From NCBI GenBank assembly GCA_021234155.1, contig JAJEKV010000011.1, forward strand, positions 22,888,416-22,952,415: a stretch of DNA of 64,000 nucleotides. The letters run 5' to 3'. Positions within the stretch are counted from its first letter, which is position 1, and each line of letters begins with the position of its first letter. This DNA is from Isoetes taiwanensis. Taxonomy: Eukaryota; Streptophyta; Lycopodiopsida; Isoetales; Isoetaceae. Made by a program: the position numbers and the translations under genes. Below are positions 37,754 through 52,910 of this stretch, piece by piece. The notes under the pieces were generated by a model, which did not search any database, was not told the origin of the DNA, and worked only from the letters and a program-made list of their open reading frames with translations.

Positions 37754-40739
37754 GTCAATGGCATGCAAAATGCTAAAAAAAAAGCCCCCAATGATGCTGA
37801 TCAAGGCAAGGAAAAATCCCCAACTAATGAACAACATGATGGCCAAGGAAAGGAAAATACCTCAAATGATGTTGATGATGGCAAAGGAAAGGAAAAGACT
37901 CCAAATGATGTTGATGATGGCAAAGGAAAGGAAAAGACCTCAAATGAAAAGGATGATGCCAAAGGAAAGGAAATTGTACTTTATACTGGGTTAGATTGGA
38001 AAAACAAAAGGTCAAGATCCCGCATGCATGCAAATGAGAGGCAAGGAGGGAGAAGGGATTATTGTTCTAGCAGATCCTATCAATGCAAAGTTGAATGATG
38101 AAAGATTAGGGGAGGACAGGTTAGGTGTGGCAATCTCAAAATTGTATGACAATTGGAAGGAAAAGGGTTCGTGCAAACAAGAATGCCTAGCTTGTGTGAA
38201 GCAACTAGAGGTTCAACTATTGTTGCATGGCCTAGGGACAGTATTCAACCTGAGGGAACTACACGCTTCCTATAGATGTAGAACCATTGTCAACAATGTT
38301 CACACAAAGGTAGCAAGAGGCCACTTCCAACTTTCAAACATTATCCCACCAAAAGATGCAAGTCAGATTATGATTGTTCTCCTGAAGCTATGATGAAGGT
38401 TAGAGGAGGTGAATGTTGTTGGGCTTCTTGTGTTAGAATGTTCACAATAGAGGAGTTGGTGGGAGCAAGAGCTACATATCAGGAACATAAGTGTGATAGC
38501 AGGAGGAATTTCATGTACACCATATTTGGCTATGCAATTCAGGATGAAAGATCAAAGAAGAAAAGATTCCCATTGAATGGAAAGTGGATATGTTCAAAAG
38601 CATGGATGGCTATACATGGAATTCCAACCTCTTCTTGGCACTAACTGGCAAAAGAGACATGAAAATGGTAGTAAAATTGCATTGCATGGGAACACTGGCC
38701 TGGTAAGGCCTACCTCAAGAACTATAGCTGCAAAGGAAATATTTGAAAGATATGTGGATTTCAATGCAGAAAACATGCCACATAAGAGTAAGAAGGATGA
38801 ACAGGGTAGAGTTATTGTTGAAAAGAGATTGCCATCCCATTGTACCCAGAAGAGCATATTAGAGGAAATAAATGCATTGCTTCGGGAACTTGGAGTGGCC
38901 TCTATATCCCAGCCCAGTTTTAGTAGGCTATGGAATAAGCATTTCAAGCATGTGACCATAGCAACTTCAAACAACTTTGCCAAGTGCAATTTATGTGCTA
39001 AGTTGAAGGAGACACTAGATAAGACCGCAAAACCAAGTCTAAGGGCAAAGATAAGGGAACATATGAAGGACCATATGACGATCAACTATCATGTAGATCA
39101 ACTTATTGGATGTGGAGGACCTTATCTGCAATGGAACCTAATAACTATCTATGTATTATACATGATAAAATGGACCAACGTAAGACTTGTCTTCCACAAT
39201 TCAAGTACATTCCTAAGTCATGTGGAAGATCATACCCTTTGCATTTCAATGATCAGGGCAATATTGCATGGGCAGTCTCGGACCTATTATGGCCATTTCA
39301 GTTTAGAGTTGTGGAGTGATGGTCCAGATTTTCACATTGGGAGTATCATGAGGTGTTTAAAAACTATGAGAAGGGTTACAATGGTCACCTACAGTGGATC
39401 CTACACTAGCCGGGCACTACATAGTGCATTGTTGGATGGAACCCCTAATAGTATTGAAAAGTTTAGCAAGGCAAGATTTAGGAGGAATGGACCTAATGAA
39501 CATGTTGGAGCTTCAACATCTCGTGCTAAACCTCGAGATCTGCCTGAAAGCTCCTCTTGCAACTAGATAATTGTGCTAGTCAAAATAAGAACAGTGGATG
39601 TTTTCTTTCCTATCCTACTTAACAAATTTGTGGGTATTTTTGAAAGAGTCAATTTGGGGTTCCTAATGCCCTGACATACTCATGAGGATGTGGATGCATT
39701 GTTTGGAAAATATAGTCATGTATTGAGACAATGACGATTACCAACTTTCCCGTGCTATTGGAAATATTTCATGGATGTACAAATCCATCTCCTATAGGAT
39801 CTATCATAGAAGAAGTGCCTGATTGGAAGAGTTTTGTGGATGGTTATGCTCTCGACATGGAAGGTCATTCTAGACCTCTTCAATTCACTTTTTGGTGAGA
39901 GAAGGGATTCCAATCATGCAATAGAAAATGAGACCTTCGTGAGAAAAGTGGAGAGGTGGGGCAGAAATTTGGCACGAGGGATGCAAATGGCAAGCCTATG
40001 ATACCTCCTGTCAACCAAAAAGCTCTAAAACCAACTGAAGAAGTCAAACAATTGGGATTGACTAAGGATGGCATCAATGACTACATCAAGCATTGGCAAA
40101 CTAATTCAGATGAGACTAATCGTGCATTGATAGATTATTGGAAGAAGGTGATCAACTTGTTGGATGAGGTAGACACATCCTCAGAAGAGCTGAAAGAAGG
40201 GTGGTTCCCTAAAAGTAAGTGGAAAAACATTAGCTGGTGTCTCATTTAAGATGATGGTACCATTAGTAGCATTGTGAAGGCATATGCTCCTCCTCAATCT
40301 GATAAACACTATGTTGGTCCTAAGAAGGATAGGCCAAAATATTTAGGCATGGATTGTTATGAACCTTCTACTGACGTGGAGTGCCACCAATTTGTAGTAG
40401 TAAAACCAGCAGATCTAGAGACCTATCCAGTGTGGTTGGGATACACTATCTCGGATATTTGCAAAGAAAGAAGGTGATGTTAACTTCAATAAGGTGCGCG
40501 TGGAATGGTGGTGTCCAGTACATCAGTTGAGTAATGTCACCGATAAAGAAAGATATTCAGATTGTTGGACAAAGAGGTGGAGGAGAAATCCAAGTGATCC
40601 TGATCTTTGGCTAGACATTGAAACCGTATTGTACTCGTTGACTCCAAAAACTATTCCTAGTAAAACAGCGAGAGTTACAATACCTCAGGATGTAAGGAAT
40701 AAGGTTCTCATATCCTTGGGGATGCTAGTGGAAAAATGA
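37754..40739 (+). pseudogene. DUF7869-like transposase-type gene, copy B (most complete)
   Basis: The coding part begins after an acceptor (ATGCATTCTAG, ending about 37753), so an upstream exon is likely. Order: a charged repeat region (GKGKEKTPNDVDDGKGKEKT units), LDWKNK, a middle domain (38577-39100) with LPSHCTQKSILEEI and a FAKCNLCAKLKETL zinc-ligand segment, then CIIHDKMDQRKTCLP (about 39155). After that come the DNC...NKN and GFLMPGHTHEDVDALF motifs (39560-39720, better read in copy A) and a C-terminal half with VVKPADLETYPVWLGYTISD and VRVEWWCPVHQL, ending at 40739. Asp-containing motifs followed by GHTHEDVD match, from memory, transposase-like DUF7869 proteins with an RNase H-like fold. 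The C-terminus may be an SH3- or BAH-like reader (inference). Several frameshifts make this copy non-translatable as written. Confidence 0.6.
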
Positions 40740-40959
40740 AAAACAGTTACTATGTATCTTTTCTACAGTTAATAAAAGTTGTGTACTACTTCAGTTCCAT
40801 GATATATGATTTTGTAATTTGAAATTAAGGTGTGAGTGTATATTCCCGTGTGTGATTATATGTTAACGTCTATTCTAGTCTAAGGGCAACAAAGTTACTA
40901 AAAAAGTGAATTTAACAAAGTTACTAAAAAAGTGCAATATAAAATTTATCCCAAAATTA

Positions 40960-40992
40960 AGACATAATCCCAATTTAATTGAATGATGGTTT
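40960..40992 (-). repeat. Right 33-bp terminal inverted repeat, copy B
   Basis: Identical to 19509-19541. Its left partner is missing from this unit because the duplication starts inside M1. Confidence 0.75.
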
Positions 40993-43439
40993 AGATTGAT
41001 ACATGTCACTTAGTCATTTTAACATATATTTCTTCTGGATCATTATGCCAGAGGTTTACTCACATAGGTATCTAGTTTGTCCTAATCAGGATCATATAAC
41101 CAGGCAATAAATGTGTTGTGCATTATATATTCATGCTTTATGCCTCGATCTTTGGATTTGGTATGTTCTTTTTGCAGGCATTGTGATCTTTAGAACATGC
41201 ACAACACATCGTAAAGCAGAGCTGTTAAATTATGACTAGACATACCTGGCATTTTCAGACTTTTGCTTGCTAGAAGGGCCTGTTAAATTTGAGCAAGATC
41301 TCCAGCAGCATATGCATTGTCATTGTAAATTGAATCAAGAACCAGTAACTACCGGGTTCAACAAATCGGGCTGGAATTCTGCAGTCCAGCAAATATGGAG
41401 TTAGCTGACAATCCATCATTCTGGCAGTCTATAATTTCAATCCGAAACACTCAAGACCAATTCCAGCCTATTCAATCCACGCACCCAATCCCAGCCTAAT
41501 TGCCTCTAACCTTCACGAAATGGATCTGTGCTCCCAAACTACAATTGATTGCTTTTTCGACCTCATGATTCAATTCTCTGATCTGTGCCCTCTTGTCCTT
41601 ATGCAAAAGGGGCATTTCTTCTTCTCTTTTTACAGGATGATTTCTATCCAAACATTAGCAGCTGGAGAGAGCCGATAGGCAGATTTACCTGCATCCGAGC
41701 ACCTGCATGCAAGTTCCGACCTTTGATTCAGCCGCTTTAGCAGGCCGGCTTCAGATCCAGCCAGATTCGGGTGCCCTTACGATGGGTTAACCTGCTGAGC
41801 CATGGGCTTTAACCCCGCCTAACCCAGCACAAGCATGCCACGTCACCTCCAAGCAACTAGGTAATTGCCTGATTGCATTTTCCTTTTCCTTCTCTTTATC
41901 CAGTTCTTTTTTTCCAATTCGCTGCTCAGGTAAGGTTCTGACACGTCCACAGTTTTGCCTTGGGCTTGTTCTCCTAGTTAACACCGCTTCTATGTGCATC
42001 AGCTTGTTCTTGTTTTGTATTTAGTCCTTTTTTTGTTTCCTTCACTCACTAACCTTTAACTTGTATGAAAGTGCTTCCTATCATCTTTTAGATTTGAACA
42101 CAATTTTTCTTCGGATACACGCATCTTTTCTATATATTTGATGATTTTTTGCTTTTCAATGATTATAGGGACATGCTTTAGGCTCTGGTTTTCTCTACAT
42201 ATTTCTTTGCATTAATTCGTTTGAGTTGGGTGATCCTATGAATTTGCACTTAAACCCGATGGTGAGTTAAACCTTCAATTTTTCATTCGGCCATCTAATA
42301 TATATTTGCATCTTTCTTATGAATTGAGGAATATCTATAGATTTGTTAAACGATGAATTATCGTTCTGAGACATCCCTTCAACGCGAGTATTAACCGGTA
42401 TATCATGCAGTGGCTTTCATGTGGTGTTATATTTGGGCCATTTTCTTCCTTGCCGTATATGGCTCGTTCCTCAGTCTTAGTTTATTTGCACTTTCATTTT
42501 GTCCTTGGCTTGTCCCTTAGAAGTTTACTTGCATAATTATTCGAGCATTATTCTAATAGACCATCATTGTGACCATAGGTGATCAAATGTTGTTGTTGGA
42601 TAAAAAGGCTTTGGATTTTTGTAATTGTATTTGTGGATAGACATTTTTCCATTTACGTTGTCACTATTCCCTTGACCAATATGTGGATTTCTTCTCTCTT
42701 ATGAAGTTGCTACTCCTTCCAGTCACAATGGCTCCATTATTTATGTCTAACTTGAAGGTTGATGTAGGCTCATTATAAGCTAATATTTGTTAAAAGTGCT
42801 TATTCGTGTGGTGCTTAACACCAGCATGCATGCATGCATTGTTTTTTCAAGGAATGCTGGCCAAACGTGTGGCTTGGAGTTTAGGATGATTGGGGGCATT
42901 TATTCCTAACTTTTAAGGCATTTTTGCAGGGTTCTAAATTACTTACGAAAGTGTTTTCCTCTGATGTTGCTCTGGATGTGTGTCATTCCAGTTGGTTTGG
43001 AATTTCTTTAGGCTGATGGGAGAGCATTTGCCTTTTTAAACTTATGGGTGCATTCGCACTTGGTAATTAGAGGGTTTTTTCCATAAGGTATGTGTTTGCA
43101 CATATATTGCGTTTAGAATATGGGGCGAATCTAGTCCTTGTGGCATGTTAATCTATATCTATTGTTCTTTTCGTCTCTGGCACATTATATTTTCATCATT
43201 CTTGTCGTTTTACCTTAGATATTTTGGATGTGTATCCCTATAATGCATTCTTTTACATTGGATTGTAGCCCACTCTCATAATTTCTTTTCGAGAATTCGC
43301 TTTTAGAGGCACATCTCATTGCTTAGATTGCTATTGCCCTTGACCTCGACTTTGATTTCTGCCTGTTTCTGACCTTGTCAACCGTCTTGACTTTTTCATT
43401 GACCTCAGCTTCTGTTCATTAGATGTCCATCTACTATGA
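40993..43439. other. T-rich noncoding flank, copy B
   Basis: Repeat of 19542-22000 with few changes. No supported gene. Confidence 0.5.
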
Positions 43440-43868
43440 CCGCCTATGGGTTCGACCATCGATCCATCCGGTTATATCCTCCTCATTTGTTTTGTTGATT
43501 AACCTTATGTGGACCCTCTTTTATCGGACCCATTACCTTTATCTTGTTCAGAAATGCATAAATAGCTATATCCTCTCTCATTTGCATCGTTGATTACCAT
43601 ATTTTATCTTTTTACTCTAAAAATGCAAACCCCATAGCTATCACTATATCGAACCCTTGAGGATATATGGAATGGAGGCAACCGTGACTCAATGAAAGGG
43701 TGGTTGCATGTGTTTGGATGATATGCCAAATGTACTCCTCTCTCTCATCTCTCAAAATCCAGAATAAAGATGCTCTCTCTCTCTCTCTCTCTCTATTATC
43801 TCTCTCTCTTAGTTCACATCATCTCTCTACATCTAGGGGGAGGTCTCTCTCTCTCTCTCTCTCTCTGA

Positions 43869-43938
<70 letters not shown>

Positions 43939-44235
43939 TCCAAATCTCTCTAGTGATTACTTATGAGGTGATGAAGGTAAGCCATTCTTAAAAATTATAA
44001 ATGTTTATTAGATATATATGAAATGGAGGAGAGTGAGCTATTGATACAACATGTACATAATTTGAAACATGTTGATGCAAAAAAATGTAGGTGAAGATAT
44101 AACCGTGGTCTCATAGATGTTATATATACATACATACATTTCATGCTCATGTACCATGGAGGACGTTGAGGACATGTACAAATTTGTATCATTATCAAAT
44201 GGTAAGATATAAGTGGCAAATCAAATCTGCTTTCA
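43440..44235 (+). other. Scrambled and shortened LINE mosaic with CT runs
   Basis: Short islands match 22030-23550 in roughly the same order but with most intervening sequence missing: ATGCAAACCCCATA, GAGGATATATGGAATGGAGG, GTTTGGATGATATGCCA, AATAAAGATG, TTAGTTCACATCATCT, AGTGATTACTTA, AATTATAAATGTTTATTAG. CT runs stand in many gaps. From 44049 pieces also appear out of order and twice (for example GTGAAGATATAA, then GGTCTCATAGATG, then ATATAAGTGGCAAATC). No coding function remains. Confidence 0.7.
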
Positions 44236-47386
<3,151 letters not shown>

Positions 47387-47414
47387 TTCTGGTAAGTGTT
47401 ATTCTGGTAAGTGT
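47387..47414. repeat. 14-bp tandem doublet
   Basis: ATTCTGGTAAGTGTT occurs twice in a row, directly left of the MITE. Confidence 0.7.
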
Positions 47415-47416
47415 TA

Positions 47417-47786
47417 CATCCAACACTTTAAATTAAATCCCCCCTAAATCCCCCTTTGGTTTTGATGCATATTCACACGGGGGTTGACTCCGGGCAACGA
47501 GAGCTGTTGGATAGGCATATTCATGACTTATTCTTTGATTTGGACCGTAGATAACGATCCTCGTTTGTGGGGTATGCTCGTACAAGTTTTTTTATACTGT
47601 ATAATGAGAGTTGCAAAATACTATAAGGTTTGAGGCAATATACTCAATTGTGTTGATTTCATGCATGTATTATACTATTTTAGGGGGTATATAAGGGGCT
47701 CTCGCTGCCCCAGAGTCACCCCCCGTGTGAATATGCACCAAAACCAAAGGGGGTTTTAGGGGGAATTTAATTTAAAGTGTTGGATG
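47417..47786. mobile_element. MITE with about 90-bp terminal inverted repeats
   Basis: CATCCAACACTTTAAATTAA at the left pairs with TTAATTTAAAGTGTTGGATG at the right. The match continues inward through CCCCCTAAA, TTTGGTTTTG, GCATATTCACACGGGG and GACTC to AGCGAGAGC-like sequence. The element is flanked by TA on both sides (47415-47416 and 47787-47788), as for Tc1/mariner-type (Stowaway-like) elements. It is 370 bp and has no coding capacity. Confidence 0.75.
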
Positions 47787-47802
47787 TAATGGTTTGTGTT
47801 AA

Positions 47803-48061
47803 CTAACAAATTTTTTGGCCCCTTCGGGGCCTTGGGGATGGTGTAGAAATGGATGAAGAAAGTTGATGTATCTAACCAACCATAATGACAACACATCAAT
47901 AGGGTCTTCGCCATGTGTAGGTGGTGGTGGCGGGACTAATTGAACTTGATCTTCACTTATAGGGTTCTCTGGTACAATAATAATGTTTGGATCAACATTG
48001 TATTGACTTTAGGTGTCCGAGGAATGTCACGTGGAATTGATGGATTGGAAAATTCTATAGT
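47803..48061 (-). pseudogene. Gene remnant, downstream exon
   Basis: On the minus strand, after an acceptor (ATGTTAATGCAG), a frame reads TIEFSNPSIPRDIPRTPKVN. After a one-base shift it continues NVDPNIIIVPENPISEDQVQ and a Pro run with THGEDP, ending near the MITE. The composition (acidic, Pro-rich linker) resembles the integrase-RT linker of copia polyproteins, but that is weak. It may also be an exon of the gene fragment at 48267-48623. Confidence 0.35.
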
Positions 48062-48125
48062 CTGCATTAACATAAAGGAAAGAAATTGGTTAGATTGATA
48101 TTAATTTAGAAAATAGAACTTTAAT

Positions 48126-48283
48126 AGCGAAATAAGATTGAATCAAATAAAAGCTTATGACACTGATATGCTCTATAATAATGTTTTATTCACAAACCTT
48201 TAGTAGCGAAATAAAATTGAATCAAATAAAAGCTTTTGACATTGATATATGCTCTACAATAATGTTTTACTCACAAACCATTG
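48126..48283. repeat. Tandem duplication, about 80 bp
   Basis: TAGCGAAATAAGATTGAATC...AAAAGCTTATGACACTGATA...CTCTATAATAATGTTTTATTCACAAACC is repeated as a second, slightly diverged unit. It lies in the presumed intron of the minus-strand gene remnant. Confidence 0.8.
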
Positions 48284-48623
48284 CATAAACATCAACATCA
48301 CTCTGCAGTAACAATTGGTGAGGTTCATAAAGAACCAGTGATACTTTCTCACGGGTTGCCTGGCTTTGGGTTAACAGGTGAAGAGAATCAGCCAGTTTGG
48401 TGATGTGGAGTAGGTTTCCTGTAACGGTCGATGAAGCAAGATCAAGGGTAGAGGTTTCGAAGCAAGCTTGCTCTGTTAGCGTTCCACGTGTTGTTACTTC
48501 AGCTACAGCTATTTCTTTTTCACAATGAAACCATTGTTTATCAATCCATACGATTTTGAATGCTCCATCTCTAGCTTAAAGGTAATGCATGATTCACCTT
48601 CTGGTTCGATTAAAGTTCCAAAC
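48267..48623 (-). pseudogene. Unknown gene remnant, about 115 codons
   Basis: There is no ATG at the start, so simple start-to-stop scans miss it. After an acceptor (TTATATTGTAG, exon from 48623) the minus strand reads FGTLIEPEGESCITFKLE. With one base removed near 48572 it continues DGAFKIVWIDKQWFHCEKEI, TTRGTLTEQACFETSTLDLA and LLQSDVDVYAMVCE, to a stop at 48267-48269. About 100 codons without a stop suggest real coding origin. An alternative is that the exon ends at the donor-like ATG/GTTTGT just before the stop and splices to 48061. Family not recognised. Confidence 0.4.
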
Positions 48624-48854
48624 CTACAATATAAATGCATTCTTGTGGCCACTGTTTGATTGATCTGCATAACTCAGAAAAGGGCGTGGAATAATCTGTA
48701 TGTTATGTGCATAGGAATCTGTTTGTTGATTGAAGCTAAAGGCTGGCTACTATAAACAATTCCGGCAGGCCAGGAATATCCAAGAGTTGGAAGCAAATAG
48801 AGGGCCTAAACTCTAAATTCTTTTTGAATCTGCAGCAAATCTTAGAACAAATAA
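48624..48854. other. Unassigned stretch
   Basis: Short AT-rich interval between the gene remnant and the LINE tail. Nothing recognised. Confidence 0.4.
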
Positions 48855-50290
48855 AAGAAGGAAGGGAAGGAAGGTTCTTTTATCGTCCGCGGAGGCCAAT
48901 CGGCCTATGGGACCCAAATTACACCTGGGTGCCTTAAGAAGCCCGTTGCTACCCTGGATTAAACCCCCCTTAGGAGGAAAAACCGTCGCGAAGAACAAAC
49001 CTCACCGGGTACCCGCACAAATACACATATATACACATGAATTCTCCCCACCTCATGTAGGCGCCCGGGGGCAGAGGTGAGTCCGCAGATCCAAAACCTC
49101 CTGGAGGTAGGAGCCAAGGGATCGAACTGATGGCGTACTGAGTAGCTCGTGCAGGGGCAGACTAGGTCGCACCAAGAGAACGTAGCGAGCCCGAATCTGA
49201 CTATAGGCTGGACAGCTCTAGAAGGCATGGCTTTCATCCTCAACAACCCCCAGCGGGCAACACTGACAAAGCCTGTCCTGGCGCGGCTCTCCAACCCACC
49301 GACCCGTCTCAAGCCGAAGATGGTGGGCCCCTGTTCGAATGGACGCGATAATCATGCGCTTCTTCATGGGCAACTGAGAACGCAGGTAGAGCCGTGGGCC
49401 TCGAACCAGGGTGGGGTTTATGTGCTGCTTTGTAGTGTGCCACCTTTACCCGCACGAGCATGGTGGTCCCGGCTTCCCCAGAAACAAGAGTCCAAGTACC
49501 CCCTCGACCTATCCCTATCCGTACGTGCCTCAGGTGCACTGACACACCTATGTGCGCCTACGCCTCAAAGCGCCCACCAATCGGGCTCTTTGTCCTTCCA
49601 ACAAGCCCCGAAGTTGTTATGGCTCATCACTACACCAGAAGCCAAGTGTGGGAGCCGAAGTGTCGCCCCATGTTGGCCACCTTCGGAAATAGACAATGTG
49701 CGTGTCGAGAGTCGCATGCCGCGGGGCATGAATCATGTCTCCCCGCAACAAGATCTCGATATGGAAATGAGGGCTTGACGCCAAGTGCCCGCGTCAAAAT
49801 GCCTCTTCGAACCTGCTCTAAGTCATTCCAAGTCGCCAAAGACACCGGCTGGGCCCCACCTCGACCCATACAAAAGAACTGCCTCGACCGGTGCGGAACA
49901 AATGTGATTGGTGGCCCCAGTCCATACAGACTCTCCTGCGGACTATTGTTTTGCATTGCGTACAACGCCTTCCAACCTGCGGTCACCCGAAGGCGAATGG
50001 ATGCATCCCAATGCATTGAGGACGGGAATTCCACCCCCAGGTACTTGTAGCTGGGTGTGACCTCTACCATCTGCCCCTGGTAAGTGAGCGCCGGAGGTGC
50101 CGGATGACGTGAGGAGGATATGAGGACCACCTTAGTCTTGGCCAGGTTGACCCGCATGTCCGTCGCCTGGCAGAATGTGTCCAGGGCATCTAGGTGTGTC
50201 TGCATTCCCTCTGGTGTATGGGCCAAGAGGTCCACATCATCCGCACAAAGGTGGGTTTTGCAGCACTCGTTGTAGAAGCAGGAAACCAAT
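48855..50290 (-). mobile_element. GC-richer LINE remnant (RT to 3' tail)
   Basis: Minus strand from 50289: CADDVDLLAHTPEGMQTHLD (the YADD box altered to CADD), then MRVNLAKTKVVLISSSR, SYKYLGVEF, TAGWKALYAMQN and SLATWNDLEQVRRGILTRAL. These are the same landmarks as in the LINE at 45092-46210 (SYKYLGLEI, LKALYTMQS, LWEDIEQVLKKFL) but in a more GC-rich, distinct family. Downstream frames are broken. The 3' end is CCCATAGGCCGATTGG, then GGACGATAAAAGAA and a CCTTCC tail, ending near 48855. The plus-strand frames over this region are antisense by-products. Confidence 0.75.
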
Positions 50291-50420
50291 ATCTTGTAAA
50301 AAAAACCATTATGCTAACTGAAGAAACATCAAAAAACAAATACCTTTGTAAGTGTGAGCAAAAAATCCACCTCGTGGTAGCAAAAATCCACTCCGGCAAC
50401 AAGAATCCAAGAGGGCAAGT

Positions 50421-50505
50421 ACACATGCACATGCACATGCATACTGCACATGCACACATGCACATGTTCATGCACGCACATGCAACACATGCACATGCAG
50501 AAATA
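50421..50505. repeat. CACATG-rich microsatellite
   Basis: Irregular array of ACACATGCACATGCACATGC units interspersed with TGCACG and TTCATG. Confidence 0.8.
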
Positions 50506-50579
50506 TGACAACAACCCACATGCATATTGTTTCACATGCAAAGACAAAACCCTGATTGTTTCAACCAACGAAAATCAAC

Positions 50580-51290
50580 GGCCCATAAAGGGTGCGCTCT
50601 AGAAATACTAATTAGTACACCTCAATGAATACAACAACAAAATCATAGAAAAACCATGTGAAAAAGCGTATAAAAATCTAAAAGTAACCCCCTGTTATTG
50701 TGCTAGATATTTTATATTGGGGCATCTATTCATAGGTTTCAGCATGTTATCGAATTGCCTTATGACATCTCATTCAAAACTATCATTTCTCTTTTATTTT
50801 ACATTTTCATATTGCTTTCCAAATGCGTTGCATCACATTTTTGTTATAAATACGTTTTATTTGGCCAAGTTTAGTTTACATTGTATGTCTTTTCGTTGTT
50901 TTTTACACTTCTAGGCTTTAGTATTACCCCATTATCATATATGATTCACATCTTTTATAGCTTTATCTGCATATGACTTTTTTGCATTTGGCACTTCATT
51001 GAGTTTATGTGGCATGGGTTTTATATTGGATATATCCTCTTTGGTTATCATTTTTTGGTTATGACATTTTTGTGTTTGACACTCCATTGCATTTTTGTGA
51101 CATGGGTGGCTACATTCTCATTTTGTGTTGTCTTTTCTGGACTCATTCTCTAGTTTTCATTTTCTCAGGAAATCCATTTTATGCTTATTGATAACTCATT
51201 ATGCTTTTGCATTCCCCATCTTTCTAGCTTGTTCACGCTTACTTCATTAACTTGCCAAGCCTCCTTTTTCGTCTGCACTAACTGCCTGGG
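50580..51290. other. T-rich noncoding stretch
   Basis: Contains diverged repeats of a TTTATGTGGCATGGG / TTTTGTGACATGGG type (about 51005 and 51093). No supported gene. Confidence 0.4.
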
Positions 51291-51419
51291 GAGTTCCATG
51301 AGAAGGACCGGATAATGGAATCCAGAAATTCACGTTCTTCCCTTTGTCGATTCTGTGAACCAAATCCACCCAGAGAAAACCCAGCGGCAGTTAACAATAG
51401 CCTGGACTCTTGTGTTGCT

Positions 51420-51565
51420 CCAATGGCATTTTCAGTTATCTCAGAGTGAGGAAGGAGCTCCAATGGAGTAACCCAGTTTTAGAAGAGGGTTGGTGGCATT
51501 TTTAGTTCTGTCGGAGTGAGGAAGGATCTTCAATTGAGCAACCCAACTGTAGAAGAGGGTTAAGC
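51420..51565. repeat. Tandem duplication, about 73 bp
   Basis: GGCATTTTCAGTTATCTCAG...GAGTGAGGAAGGAGCT...AGAAGAGGGTT is followed by a second unit with GGCATTTTTAGTTCTGTCGG...GAGTGAGGAAGGATCT...AGAAGAGGGTT. Confidence 0.8.
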
Positions 51566-52900
51566 CATTTGAAGGTGGTCATGGTTTATCTGTCGGAAGT
51601 GGAATACCCTGGCTTGAGAAGGGCTTCTGGCTATGGCCGAACATGCAAATAGCCAGGGATTGCTTGAAGAGCAAGAAAGCCACCGTGAGAGATCTCCAAG
51701 ATTGGACGGAATCATGTCGACCATCTATCTGGGCTGCTCATGGATCCGCCACGTCACCTTGAAATTTCAGGCGAAATTTTGAGATCGCCGGAATTACACC
51801 TTCCAAAAATAAATCAAATCAAGTTCCGATAAAAAGCACAGTCTTTCCTCATTAGAAGAGAGCATGACCCTCAAATGATATTTACCCTGTTGAATATGGC
51901 TATAACTCCACCTTTTTTATTCTCCATTCTATTAACATTGTTATTTAAGTAGATTGTCTTTTGTTTTAAAAAGCAATATTTCTCCCGCAACACCTCCTCA
52001 AATGTTCACAATAGCGCAAACTGAAGAAAAAGCATTCCTCATAGAGCCCATTCCGGCTTCCTTATCTCCATACTCTAGAAACGACAACATGAATAGGAAT
52101 GAAAGTTTGTGCTTAGGGTATAGCGAGCTTCATAATACAGTATAGCAAGCTTCATAATACAGCAACATGCAGATCTGGTGAAGCATCCACCAAAATGTGC
52201 GACATGAAAATTCAAGAGAAAAAAAATTTATGAACCCTTTTTAGCATAGCACAATCTCGGATTCGGCATAGCACACCTGCTTCAGGGCATAATTTTGCAA
52301 AAGATGTGATTGGGGCTTCAATCTGCATTGAAGACGTTGACACAGAATTGGGTTTTGGTCGGAGTGTCCGGATTCAGCTTGGCAGGTCCATTGGCTCTTT
52401 GTGATGCTGGATCCATAAATTTAGGCAGGTTGCTAAAACAGAGCTCTCCGGAATGCAGATGTCCTCTGGGTTATCCAATTCGAAATCTCTACTTAAAATT
52501 GGAGACATTGTCTCAAATGGATAGTAACTGGTAATATTCCTGGAAAGGAAGAAACCCAAATGAAAAAATTAGACTAATTCAACCAAAGAGACACACTATG
52601 TTCGAATTAAAGATAGCAGGATTGAAACACAAATTGGTCGGAACAAAACAAAACAAAACAAATACTCACAGAAGTTTGTTTATAGAAGAACAAAATTCAA
52701 TTCTATTGGCTGTGCACAGAATTGAATTGCTGAATCTTTGTAGAGCATGACAATAAAAGCTATATAGCAATTAAGGTGCCTACCTAAATTATATTTTGAC
52801 AATAAAAGCTATATAGCAATAACTAAAAGTCCAGTGTTGCACTCAAGAACCAAGCATATAGATCTACATTATCACTTTATAAGACAGAAGTGTGAGAATG
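51566..52900. other. Unassigned stretch with small repeats
   Basis: Small direct repeats only: AGCTTCATAATACAG twice near 52130-52160, and GACAATAAAAGCTATATAGC twice near 52750 and 52799. No supported gene. Confidence 0.4.
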
Positions 52901-52910
52901 CTAAGTTGAT

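Noticed and set aside
49149-50050. Plus-strand frames of about 200 codons
   Set aside because: They are antisense to a GC-rich LINE remnant whose minus strand carries RT motifs.
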